7,892 bases of DNA from Ruminococcaceae bacterium UBA3818. Lineage in GTDB: Bacteria > Bacillota > Clostridia > Oscillospirales > Ruminococcaceae. How positions within the stretch are numbered: the first letter of the stretch is position 1; each line of letters begins with the position of its first letter. Position numbers and translations under genes: made by a program. The DNA lies in NCBI GenBank assembly GCA_002369315.1, contig DFDW01000014.1, positions 73,149 through 81,040 on the forward strand, given 5' to 3'. Below, in pieces: positions 1 to 6,000 of the stretch. The notes under the pieces are model-generated. The model was not told where the DNA came from, made no database searches, and worked only from the letters and a program-made list of their open reading frames with translations.

Positions 1-620
1 TGATGTATAAGATCGAGGGCGAAGATCTGTACCTGATTGGAACCAGCGAACATTCCATGATTGGCAAATTTATTGACACCACCCTGAAGAAAGAGCAGCT
101 CCCGCAGACTCTGACCAGCTATTCCGCATGCTTCCGCAAAGAGGTTGGCGCCCATGGCATTGAGGAAAGAGGCCTGTACCGGGTTCATCAGTTTGAAAAG
201 CAGGAAATGATTGTAATTTGTGAGCCGGAAGAAAGCATGGAGTGGTTTAAAAAGCTGTATAGCTACACAGTGGAATTTTTCCGCACGCTGGACATCCCGG
301 TGCGCACGCTGGAATGCTGCTCCGGCGATCTGGCCGATCTGAAGGTCAAGAGCATCGACGTGGAGGCCTGGAGTCCCCGCCAGAAAAAATACTTTGAGGT
401 GGGAAGCTGTTCGAATCTGGGCGACGCGCAGGCCCGCCGTCTGGGTATCCGGATTAAGGGAGAAAAGGGCAACTATTTTGCTCATACGCTTAACAATACT
501 GTTGTAGCGCCGCCGAGAATGCTCATCGCCTTTTTGGAAAACAACCTCAACGCTGACGGGTCGGTCAACATCCCTGAAGCGCTGAGAATGTATATGGGCG
601 GCATGGAAGTCATCAAATAA
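1..620 (+). CDS. serS: Seryl-tRNA synthetase, C-terminal part (5' end outside window)
   Basis: This class II aminoacyl-tRNA synthetase charges tRNA-Ser with serine in the cytoplasm. The frame is open from the left edge (first full codon at 3), so the N-terminal coiled-coil arm and motif 1 lie outside the window. The visible 205 residues hold the catalytic core. A TSEH segment sits where the serine-binding TxE lies. Motif 2 is FRKEVGAHGIEERGLYRVHQ, starting near visible residue 44. EVGSCSNLGDAQARR matches the conserved SerRS 'SSCSN..D.QARR' block. A motif 3 equivalent, HTLNNTVVAPPRMLIAFLEN, ends in the conserved Arg followed by LENN, and the protein ends with the usual PEALRMYMGG. Motif 3 lacks the NGSGLAVGR form of the common bacterial enzyme; from memory the NNTVVAPPR form resembles archaeal-like SerRS. 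A strong terminator follows 16 bases after the stop, so serS is not part of the pyr operon. Identity is very secure; the subfamily is less so. Confidence 0.95.
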   Translation, partial: MYKIEGEDLYLIGTSEHSMIGKFIDTTLKKEQLPQTLTSYSACFRKEVGAHGIEERGLYRVHQFEKQEMIVICEPEESMEWFKKLYSYTVEFFRTLDIPVRTLECCSGDLADLKVKSIDVEAWSPRQKKYFEVGSCSNLGDAQARRLGIRIKGEKGNYFAHTLNNTVVAPPRMLIAFLENNLNADGSVNIPEALRMYMGGMEVIK

Positions 621-636
621 AAAAGAAGGCCTTTTC

Positions 637-668
637 GGCGCGGGGAAATGATTTCTCCGCGCCTTTTT
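637..668 (+). terminator. Rho-independent terminator of serS
   Basis: The left arm GGCGCGGGGAAA pairs with TTTCTCCGCGCC (12 bp, one G-U) around a 3-base loop and is followed by TTTTT (664-668). It lies 16 bases after the serS stop codon. An A-rich stretch just upstream could allow weak function on the opposite strand too. It separates serS transcription from the pyr operon. Confidence 0.9.
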
Positions 669-780
669 CATTGGAATTTGAAAACGGGATTTTGCGGCAA
701 AGGCGCCCCGGATTTTGAAAAAAGGAAAGGCAGGCGCTCTTTGAAACAGACGAAAAGTCCGCCGGGAAGATGGGACGGAA

Positions 781-835
781 ATTTTGTAAAAAAGAGCATT
801 GACGAATCCTTTGAGGAATGATATAATTGAAAAAA
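781..835 (+). promoter_or_regulatory. Sigma-A type promoter of the pyr operon
   Basis: The -35 is TTGACG (799-804) and the -10 is a perfect TATAAT (822-827), separated by an optimal 17 bases. A/T-rich sequence just upstream (781-795, ATTTTGTAAAAAAGA) could serve as an UP element. Transcription should start about seven bases after the -10, near A834; this is inferred from spacing. The promoter lies after the serS terminator and before the leader frame, so it should drive the pyr genes. I see nothing gene-like between the terminator and this promoter (669-780). Confidence 0.88.
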
Positions 836-840
836 TTTTG
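834..840 (+). promoter_or_regulatory. AATTTTG initially transcribed sequence (possible UTP-sensitive slippage site)
   Basis: If transcription starts at A834, the RNA begins AAUUUUGG. At the E. coli pyrBI promoter the transcript begins AAUUUG, and high UTP makes RNA polymerase slip on the three-U tract, producing unproductive AAUUUU(n) transcripts. The same pattern after a strong -10 here suggests a similar control. The start site is predicted, and the tract lies in a run of A then T (829-839), so a small shift in start site would change the reading. Confidence 0.4.
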
Positions 841-869
841 GATTCACAACGAAGCGAGGAGGCCCCGGG

Positions 870-998
870 ATGATGGCGCGGACGTTTGGCATGAAGAAAT
901 ATGACTCCCCGGCAGCGGTGTTTCTTCTGTTTTGGTCTTCGCTTAGCAGCATGGGGGACGTTTCCCTCTTTTTCGGTGATTTGGCTTTCCTATTTTAA
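870..998 (+). CDS. pyrL-like leader peptide, 42 codons
   Basis: A short frame opens with tandem ATG codons (870 and 873), seven bases after an excellent ribosome binding site, GAGGAGG (856-862). It begins MMARTFGMKKYDSPAAV and ends GDLAFLF, then TAA at 996-998. Seven of 42 residues are Phe and six are Leu, encoded by T-rich codons, so the RNA has U-rich stretches at 921-944 and 961-983 where RNA polymerase would pause when UTP is low. The stop codon falls in the loop of the terminator hairpin, so a ribosome translating the last codons would prevent the hairpin from forming. This matches the logic of the E. coli pyrBI leader (pyrL, about 44 codons). The peptide shows no homology I recognise; its act of translation is probably what matters. 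Chance is possible for a frame this short, but the site, stop position and downstream genes agree. Confidence 0.72.
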   Translation: MMARTFGMKKYDSPAAVFLLFWSSLSSMGDVSLFFGDLAFLF

Positions 999-1015
999 AT
1001 AGGAAAGCTTTTTTT
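984..1015 (+). terminator. Intrinsic terminator acting as the pyr operon attenuator
   Basis: GCTTTCCTATTT pairs with AAATAGGAAAGC around a single central base, realistically a 9-bp stem (984-992 with 1000-1008) with a 7-base loop. Seven T residues follow (1009-1015). It lies between the promoter and pyrB, 94 bases before the pyrB start, and no other gene ends here except the leader peptide. It is therefore best read as a regulated attenuator rather than an end-of-gene terminator. I found no convincing PyrR-binding loop or alternative antiterminator stem upstream. Confidence 0.88.
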
Positions 1016-1096
1016 ATGAAAAGATCCTGGCGTTTTGGAAAAAGCGGAGAGATTCTGTCTGCCGGTTCGTTTTGGGATAAAAATGAAAACAGGGAA

Positions 1097-1102
1097 AAGG
1101 AG
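1097..1102 (+). promoter_or_regulatory. Ribosome binding site that sets the pyrB start
   Basis: AAGGAG lies seven bases before ATG 1110. The in-frame ATG at 1035 has no comparable site and would add 25 residues unlike any ATCase N-terminus. Confidence 0.85.
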
Positions 1103-1109
1103 CGTTTGT

Positions 1110-2213
1110 ATGCTGACAGGAAAGAATTTGATCTATCCCACCGATTTTACGGTGGAACAGCTGGAAGATCTGTTCCGGCTTACCGACGACATCATCGCCA
1201 GACCGGAAAAATATGCCCGCAGCTGTGTGGGCAAAATTCTGGCGACCATGTTCTTTGAGCCATCCACCCGGACCCGCTTAAGCTTTGAAGCGGCAATGGA
1301 ACGGTTGGGCGGTAAGGTCCTGGGCTTTGCGGACCCGGCGTCCAGTTCGGCGGCAAAGGGAGAAAGCATAGCTGATACCATTCGGATGATCAGCTGCTAC
1401 GCGGACATCGCGGTGATCCGGCACCCGGCTGAGGGGGCGGCCCACGTGGCGGCGCTGCATTCTTTCATCCCGGTCATCAACGCGGGGGACGGCGGGCATC
1501 AGCATCCCACCCAGACACTGACCGACCTTTATACCATCCGCACCAAAAAAGGCCGCTTCCATGATTTGACCATCGGGCTGTGCGGCGATTTGAAATACGG
1601 GCGCACGGTCCATTCGCTGATCCACGCCATGTGCCGGTATGAAAACATCCATTTTGTGCTGATTTCACCGGAAGAACTGAAGGTCCCGGACTATGTGATC
1701 CGGGAAATTGAAGCGGCGCCGGGCTGTTCCTACACGCTGAATCCTGATTTGGACGACGCGATCCGCCAGGTGGATATCCTCTATATGACCCGTATTCAGC
1801 GGGAACGGTTTGCCTCTCAGGAGGAATATCTGCGGCTGAAAGACAGTTATATTCTGGACGCGCAAAAAATGCAGAATGCCAGAGAAGATATGATCGTCCT
1901 GCACCCGATGCCCATCGTCAACGAGATCACCGGCGCGGTGGACGAGGATCCCAGGGCCTGCTATTTTGTACAGGCGCAGTATGGCATGTATGTGCGCATG
2001 GCGCTGATTTTAAGTCTTTTGGGCGGGCAAGAGGGATATCCTACGGTGTGCGGCGCGAAAATGTTTGAAAAAACCTGTGTCAACCCCCGGCCCAATGGGA
2101 CGGTCCACTGTAAAAATCCGAAGTGCGTGTCCAATCTGGACCTGACGCTGCCCATTCGGGTAAAAGAGGGCGGCAGGGTCTGCGAATATTGCGATGCGAC
2201 CATTGAACCATAA
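1110..2213 (+). CDS. pyrB: Aspartate carbamoyltransferase catalytic chain fused to a PyrI-type zinc domain
   Basis: This enzyme joins carbamoyl phosphate and aspartate to give N-carbamoyl-aspartate, the committed step of UMP synthesis, in the cytoplasm. The 367-residue protein has the full catalytic chain at about 1-305. It shows FFEPSTRTR (carbamoyl-phosphate loop, STRTR at 52-56), the 80s-loop lysine in AAKGES (K83), IRHP (R104), HPTQTL (132-137), GDLKYGRTVHSL (159-170), MTRIQRER (R228, Q230) and HPMPIVNEI (265-273). The last is HPLPR in most relatives, so an Arg is replaced by Ile269. Residues about 320-367 form an extension with C334-x4-C339 and C358-x2-C361, matching the four zinc-binding cysteines of the E. 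coli PyrI C-terminal domain; NPKCVS resembles NSNCIS of PyrI. There is no space for PyrI's N-terminal ATP/CTP-binding domain. The gene follows the attenuator and heads the operon; pyrC begins 21 bases later. Function is very secure, and the domain assignment is strong. Confidence 0.97.
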   Translation: MLTGKNLIYPTDFTVEQLEDLFRLTDDIIARPEKYARSCVGKILATMFFEPSTRTRLSFEAAMERLGGKVLGFADPASSSAAKGESIADTIRMISCYADIAVIRHPAEGAAHVAALHSFIPVINAGDGGHQHPTQTLTDLYTIRTKKGRFHDLTIGLCGDLKYGRTVHSLIHAMCRYENIHFVLISPEELKVPDYVIREIEAAPGCSYTLNPDLDDAIRQVDILYMTRIQRERFASQEEYLRLKDSYILDAQKMQNAREDMIVLHPMPIVNEITGAVDEDPRACYFVQAQYGMYVRMALILSLLGGQEGYPTVCGAKMFEKTCVNPRPNGTVHCKNPKCVSNLDLTLPIRVKEGGRVCEYCDATIEP

Positions 2214-2234
2214 AAGAGAGAACAGGAGGAAAGT

Positions 2235-3416
2235 ATGGAACTTCTGATTCAAAACGCGAAGCTGGTCGACGAGGCGGCTGAGGTATGGGCCGACCTGCTG
2301 GTGAAGGACGGAAAGATTGCTGCTGTCGGAAAGGAACTGGATTGTGCCGGTGAGGTAGTCGACGCTGCCGGTTTGACGCTGATGCCCGCTTTTGTGGATC
2401 TGCACTGCCATTTCCGCGACCCGGGCTTTACCCAGAAAGAAGATATCGAAACCGGATGCCGGGCGGCGGCCAAAGGCGGCTATACCGCGGTGAACCTGAT
2501 GGCCAATACCAATCCGGTGTGCAGCGATATGGAAACAGTCCGTTATATACGCAGAAAGGCGGAAACGATGGGGCTGGTGGACGTACACCAGTGCGTATCG
2601 GTGACAAAAAATTTTGACGGGCGGACCGTGGAACATTTAAAGGAACTGGACGACAAGGTAAAGCTCATTTCCGAGGACGGCAAAGGGGTCATGTCCAATC
2701 ATGTAATGGCCCAGGCCATGAAAATCGCCAAAGAAAAAGGGCTGACAATTCTTTCCCACGCGGAGGATATGGAGATCTCCCCTTACGATTACCGGCTGGC
2801 GGAGAACATCGCCACCGCACAGCATATTCATCTGGCAAAATATTTGGGCGCACGGCTTCATATGTGCCATGTTTCCACCAAAGAAGCGATGAATGAGGTG
2901 ATTTGCGCCAAGATTGGAAAGGCGCCGGTGACCTGCGAGGTAGCGCCCCATCATTTGTGGTTTACCGACAGTGACTATCGGGTCAACCCGCCGATCCGTA
3001 CCAAAGAGGACCGGGATTTTCTGATCTGGGCCATTGAGAACGGATATGTGGACGCGATTGCCACCGATCACGCTCCCCACACGGCGGAAGATAAGAAAAA
3101 TGGCGCGCCGGGCATGGTAGGACTGGAAACTGCATTCGGCGTATGTTACACTATACTTGTGAAAGAACGCCGCCTGCCGCTGACTTTGCTGTCCCGGCTG
3201 ATGTCGGCAGGTCCTGCGAAAATACTGGGCGTTCAAAAGGGTCGGCTTCTGCCCGGCTATGACGCGGATTTTGCGCTGGTAGACGAAAATCGGGAGTGGG
3301 TTGTTGACGCAGCACAGTTTGCCTCGAAAGGCAAAAACTCTCCCTTTGACGGCGTGCGCTTACAGGGAAAAGTGGTGCGCACCATCAAGGCGGGCAAAAC
3401 CACCTGGCAGGAATAA
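2235..3416 (+). CDS. pyrC: Dihydroorotase, class I
   Basis: This zinc amidohydrolase cyclises N-carbamoyl-aspartate to dihydroorotate. The 393 residues follow the class I pattern. DLHCHFRDPG supplies metal ligands H57 and H59 and substrate-binding R61. MANTNPV is at 89-95. SEDGKGV places D148 at the position of the bridging Asp of the class I DDG motif. SHAED (H175), CHVST (H212), CEVAPHH (234-240), NPPIRTKEDR (251-260) and IATDHAPH (catalytic D278) follow. At 393 residues it is shorter than the usual 420-430: the segment after SHAED and the one before NPPIR are trimmed, while every catalytic residue remains. AGGAGG at 2224-2229 sits five bases before the ATG. It lies between pyrB and pyrF, as expected for the next step. 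Some class I dihydroorotases are partners of PyrB rather than free enzymes, but the intact motifs argue for an active one. Confidence 0.96.
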   Translation: MELLIQNAKLVDEAAEVWADLLVKDGKIAAVGKELDCAGEVVDAAGLTLMPAFVDLHCHFRDPGFTQKEDIETGCRAAAKGGYTAVNLMANTNPVCSDMETVRYIRRKAETMGLVDVHQCVSVTKNFDGRTVEHLKELDDKVKLISEDGKGVMSNHVMAQAMKIAKEKGLTILSHAEDMEISPYDYRLAENIATAQHIHLAKYLGARLHMCHVSTKEAMNEVICAKIGKAPVTCEVAPHHLWFTDSDYRVNPPIRTKEDRDFLIWAIENGYVDAIATDHAPHTAEDKKNGAPGMVGLETAFGVCYTILVKERRLPLTLLSRLMSAGPAKILGVQKGRLLPGYDADFALVDENREWVVDAAQFASKGKNSPFDGVRLQGKVVRTIKAGKTTWQE

Positions 3417-3450
3417 AAGTTGAGCGGGCGTTCGCTTAGAATACAACGAT

Positions 3451-3455
3451 GGAGG
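3451..3455 (+). promoter_or_regulatory. Ribosome binding site that sets the pyrF start
   Basis: GGAGG lies eight bases before ATG 3464. The earlier ATG at 3449 overlaps this site and has none of its own, so 3464 is the better start. The 47-base pyrC-pyrF gap otherwise holds only a weak inverted repeat (AGCG...CGCT). Confidence 0.8.
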
Positions 3456-3463
3456 AACAGAAC

Positions 3464-4357
3464 ATGATTGTGGACAAGCTGTATGAATCGGTTGCCAAAA
3501 AAGGCGTGGTTTGTGTTGGACTGGATACCGATATTTCTTACGTGCCGGAATACCTGCAGAAAGAGGCGGGCAGCGCCGGGGAAGCGGTGTTTTTATTCAA
3601 CAAAGCGATTATCGATGCCACGGAGGATGTGGCGGGCTGCTACAAGGTGCAGATCGCTTATTATGAGTCGCTGGGCCTGGAAGGAATGGAAGCTTACCGC
3701 AAAACACTGGCTTATCTCAGAGAAAAAAAGCTCATTTCCATTGCGGATATTAAACGGGGCGATATTGCCAAAACCGCCGAAATGTATGCGAAAGGGCATT
3801 TCGAAGGGGATTTTGAGGCGGACTTTGTGACACTGGCTCCGTATATGGGCATGGACAGCGTGACGCCTTATCTGCCCTATGTGAAAGAGAAAGAAAAGGG
3901 CCTGTTCATTCTGGTTCGTACGTCGAACCCCGGCTCCCGGGACTTCCAGTATCTGCAGACGGAAAAAGAGATGCCCTTATATGATATAGTCGGCACCTCG
4001 GTGCAGCAGGTCGGTAAGGAGTTCCTGGGAGAATGCGGCTTCAGCTCGGTGGGCGCGGTGATCGGCGGCACCACCGGCGAAGAAGCGGAAAGCATCCGCG
4101 CGCTGCTGGATACGACTTTCTTTTTGATTCCCGGATACGGCGCGCAGGGCGGCAAGGCGGAGGATATCGCCAAATACCTGGTGCGGGGAAACGGCGGCGT
4201 GGTCAATTCCTCCCGCGCGGTGCTGCTTGCGTATCGCAAAGCCGGCGCGCCGGATACGGATTTTGCCAAGGAAGCCAGAAATGAAGTGCTGCGTATGAGA
4301 GAGGAGATCCAAAATGCCTGTGAAGCACTGCGAATCAGCCGTTGTTGTGGAAAATAA
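3464..4357 (+). CDS. pyrF: Orotidine 5'-phosphate decarboxylase, long (type 2) form
   Basis: The protein removes CO2 from OMP to give UMP, the last step of the pathway, without a cofactor. From ATG 3464 it has 297 residues, typical of the longer type 2 PyrF family rather than the ~235-residue B. subtilis form. GLDTD (19-23) and YKVQ (K61) line the substrate pocket. The catalytic Lys-Asp network is in ADIKRGDI (D95, K97, D100). Phosphate and pyrimidine contacts follow in LVRTSNPG (150-157), IPGYGAQGG (222-230) and NSSRAV (R251). The last 14 codons and the stop are read in a second frame as the beginning of pyrK (44-base overlap), so translation of the two is probably coupled. Its position before pyrK and pyrD does not follow pathway order, but clustering with pyrK and pyrD is common in Firmicutes. 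Confidence 0.96.
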   Translation: MIVDKLYESVAKKGVVCVGLDTDISYVPEYLQKEAGSAGEAVFLFNKAIIDATEDVAGCYKVQIAYYESLGLEGMEAYRKTLAYLREKKLISIADIKRGDIAKTAEMYAKGHFEGDFEADFVTLAPYMGMDSVTPYLPYVKEKEKGLFILVRTSNPGSRDFQYLQTEKEMPLYDIVGTSVQQVGKEFLGECGFSSVGAVIGGTTGEEAESIRALLDTTFFLIPGYGAQGGKAEDIAKYLVRGNGGVVNSSRAVLLAYRKAGAPDTDFAKEARNEVLRMREEIQNACEALRISRCCGK

Positions 4358-5051
4358 ACCGTTGGGAAACGGTATTTTTAAAATGATTGTCTGGTGGCCT
4401 TACCCGGCCGAAGCGGGGCAGTTTTTTATGGTCCGCGGCTGGGACAAGTTCCCCCTTTTATCCCGCCCGATCTCGGTACACGATGCCGACGGGGAAAGAG
4501 TCACCTTTTTATATGAAGTTCGGGGAGAGGGTACCCGGATTTTAAGTGAAAAAAAGCCGGGCGAATCGGTAGAGCTTTCCGGGCCGGTGGGAAACGGATT
4601 CCCGGTGGAAAAAATCAAAGGGAAAGTCGCGGTGGTTTCCGGCGGCATTGGGATAGCTCCGCTTTTGCTGGCGGTTAAGAGCCTGTCCGGCTGCGAAGTG
4701 ACTTTGTGCTGCGGCTTCCGGAATCAAAGCTATGCGTTGGATTCTTTCAAGCCGTATGTCCAGGAGATCCGTGTGGCGACCGACAGCGGAAAAGAGGGGC
4801 ACAAGGGCTTTGTTACTGACCTGTTTGACCCGGCGGATTTCGACGTGGTCATTACCTGCGGTCCGGAGGTCATGATGGAGAAGCTGGCCAAAAGCTGCAT
4901 TGCCAAAAAGGTACCCTGTTATGTATCCATGGAGCGGCATATGGCCTGCGGTGTAGGCGCCTGCCTGGGCTGTACCCATCACACCGCCCATGGGGCGAAA
5001 TGTATCTGCAAAGACGGGCCGGTGTTTGAGGGGGAGGAAATTTATGCTTAA
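4314..5051 (+). CDS. pyrK: Dihydroorotate dehydrogenase B, electron transfer subunit
   Basis: PyrK passes electrons from dihydroorotate oxidation in PyrD to NAD+ through an iron-sulfur cluster and FAD, in a D2K2 complex. The 245 residues fit the family length. RPISVHD (51-57) is the FAD-binding RxYS-type motif, GEGTRIL (71-77) the flavin phosphate region and SGGIGIAPLLLA (109-120) the NAD(P)-binding loop. The C-terminal [2Fe-2S] ligands are C212-x4-C217-x2-C220 and C232 in CKDGPVF; C230 is an extra cysteine beside the fourth ligand. GAGGAG at 4301-4306 stands seven bases before the ATG, inside the end of pyrF. The stop overlaps the pyrD start by eight bases. Overlap at both ends fits tightly balanced production of the subunits. 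Confidence 0.96.
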   Translation: MPVKHCESAVVVENKPLGNGIFKMIVWWPYPAEAGQFFMVRGWDKFPLLSRPISVHDADGERVTFLYEVRGEGTRILSEKKPGESVELSGPVGNGFPVEKIKGKVAVVSGGIGIAPLLLAVKSLSGCEVTLCCGFRNQSYALDSFKPYVQEIRVATDSGKEGHKGFVTDLFDPADFDVVITCGPEVMMEKLAKSCIAKKVPCYVSMERHMACGVGACLGCTHHTAHGAKCICKDGPVFEGEEIYA

Positions 5052-5946
5052 AACAGTGTTAAATGGCGTGACCATGAAAAACCCCGTCATCGCGGCATCC
5101 GGCACCTTTGGCTTTGGCCGGGAGTACGACCAGTTTTTTGATATTTCCCGTCTCGGCGGCATCAGCTCCAAAGGACTGACGCTGGAAGAGCGGTTTGGCA
5201 ACGAGGGAGAGCGGGTGTACGAAACACCCAGCGGCCTCATTAACAGCATTGGCCTGCAGAATCCCGGGGTGGACGCGTTTATCCGGGAGGATTTGCCGTT
5301 TTTGCGCCAAAAGGATACGGCGGTGATTGCCAATTTGGGCGGCAGCACCATCGAATCCTATCTGGAAGGCGTGGAAAAGTTAAACGAGACCGACGTGGAT
5401 ATGATCGAGCTGAATATCTCCTGCCCCAACGTCAAGCACGGGGGCATGGCGCTGGGGATTAAATGCGACATCGCTTACGAAGCGGTCAAGCAGGTACGGG
5501 CGGTCTGCAAAAAACCACTGATGGTCAAATTGTCTCCCAACGCGGAAAATATTGTGGAAATGGCTTTGCGGTGCGAAGAAGCGGGGGCGGATTCCCTGTC
5601 TCTGGTCAACACCTTCCAGGCCATGGCCATTGATATTTACAAAAGAAAACCCGTGTTCAACAATGTATTTGCGGGCCTTTCCGGGCCGGCGGTATTCCCC
5701 ATTGCCCTGCGGATGGTTTATCAGGTTTGCGGCGCGGTCAAAATCCCGGTGGTGGGGCTGGGCGGCATTGCAAGCTGGCAGGACGCGGCGGCCTTTCTGA
5801 TGGCCGGAGCTACTGCTGTCCAAGTGGGTACCGCCAATTTTGTAAAACCGGATATCTGTCTGGATATTATCCAGGGCCTGGAACAATTTTTGAAAGAGCA
5901 GGGCTGCCGGTCGGTCAGCGAGATCATCGGCGCGGCCCGTGTATAG
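5044..5946 (+). CDS. pyrD: Dihydroorotate dehydrogenase B, catalytic subunit
   Basis: This class 1B flavoprotein oxidises dihydroorotate to orotate with FMN and hands the electrons to PyrK, so it works with NAD+ and without a membrane quinone. The 300 residues are the usual class 1B length. NPVIAASGTFGFG (13-25) and SSKGLT (K43) belong to the FMN site. ELNISCPNVKHGG carries the class 1 catalytic base, here C127. MVKLSPN (160-166), SLVNT (186-190) and VVGLGGIASWQDAAAFL (236-252) form the FMN-phosphate end, followed by MAGATAVQVGT. There is no N-terminal membrane segment, which excludes class 2. GGGGAGG at 5031-5037 lies six bases before ATG 5044; an upstream extension of the same frame is just pyrK sequence. 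The 54-base gap to pyrE contains nothing but a ribosome binding site. Confidence 0.97.
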   Translation: MLKTVLNGVTMKNPVIAASGTFGFGREYDQFFDISRLGGISSKGLTLEERFGNEGERVYETPSGLINSIGLQNPGVDAFIREDLPFLRQKDTAVIANLGGSTIESYLEGVEKLNETDVDMIELNISCPNVKHGGMALGIKCDIAYEAVKQVRAVCKKPLMVKLSPNAENIVEMALRCEEAGADSLSLVNTFQAMAIDIYKRKPVFNNVFAGLSGPAVFPIALRMVYQVCGAVKIPVVGLGGIASWQDAAAFLMAGATAVQVGTANFVKPDICLDIIQGLEQFLKEQGCRSVSEIIGAARV

Positions 5947-6000
5947 CAACCCGATTACAATCAATTAAAATCATTTTTGATAAAAAGGAGAGCGAAGAGA

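Noticed and set aside
668..952. 94-codon reverse-strand frame in the serS-pyrB gap
   Set aside because: It spans the promoter and leader on the other strand, has no recognisable motif, begins inside the forward leader and is better explained by the forward regulatory signals.
834..983. PyrR-binding RNA loop or T-box leader
   Set aside because: I looked for the PyrR loop pattern (UCCNGNGAGG-type) and for T-box features and found none convincing. The GAGGAGG here is better read as the leader's ribosome binding site. A covariance-model search would be needed to exclude a divergent form.
1035..1109. 25-residue N-terminal extension of PyrB
   Set aside because: The extension has no ribosome binding site and no ATCase similarity, whereas ATG 1110 has AAGGAG at ideal spacing and begins like other PyrB proteins.
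1016..1258. 80-codon forward frame beginning right after the attenuator
   Set aside because: It has no ribosome binding site (a T run precedes the ATG) and overlaps the pyrB coding sequence in another frame; its composition looks like an out-of-frame reading.
4542..5351. 269-codon reverse-strand frame across pyrK and pyrD
   Set aside because: It is antisense to two well-supported genes whose motifs are intact; such long shadows are common in GC-rich coding DNA.
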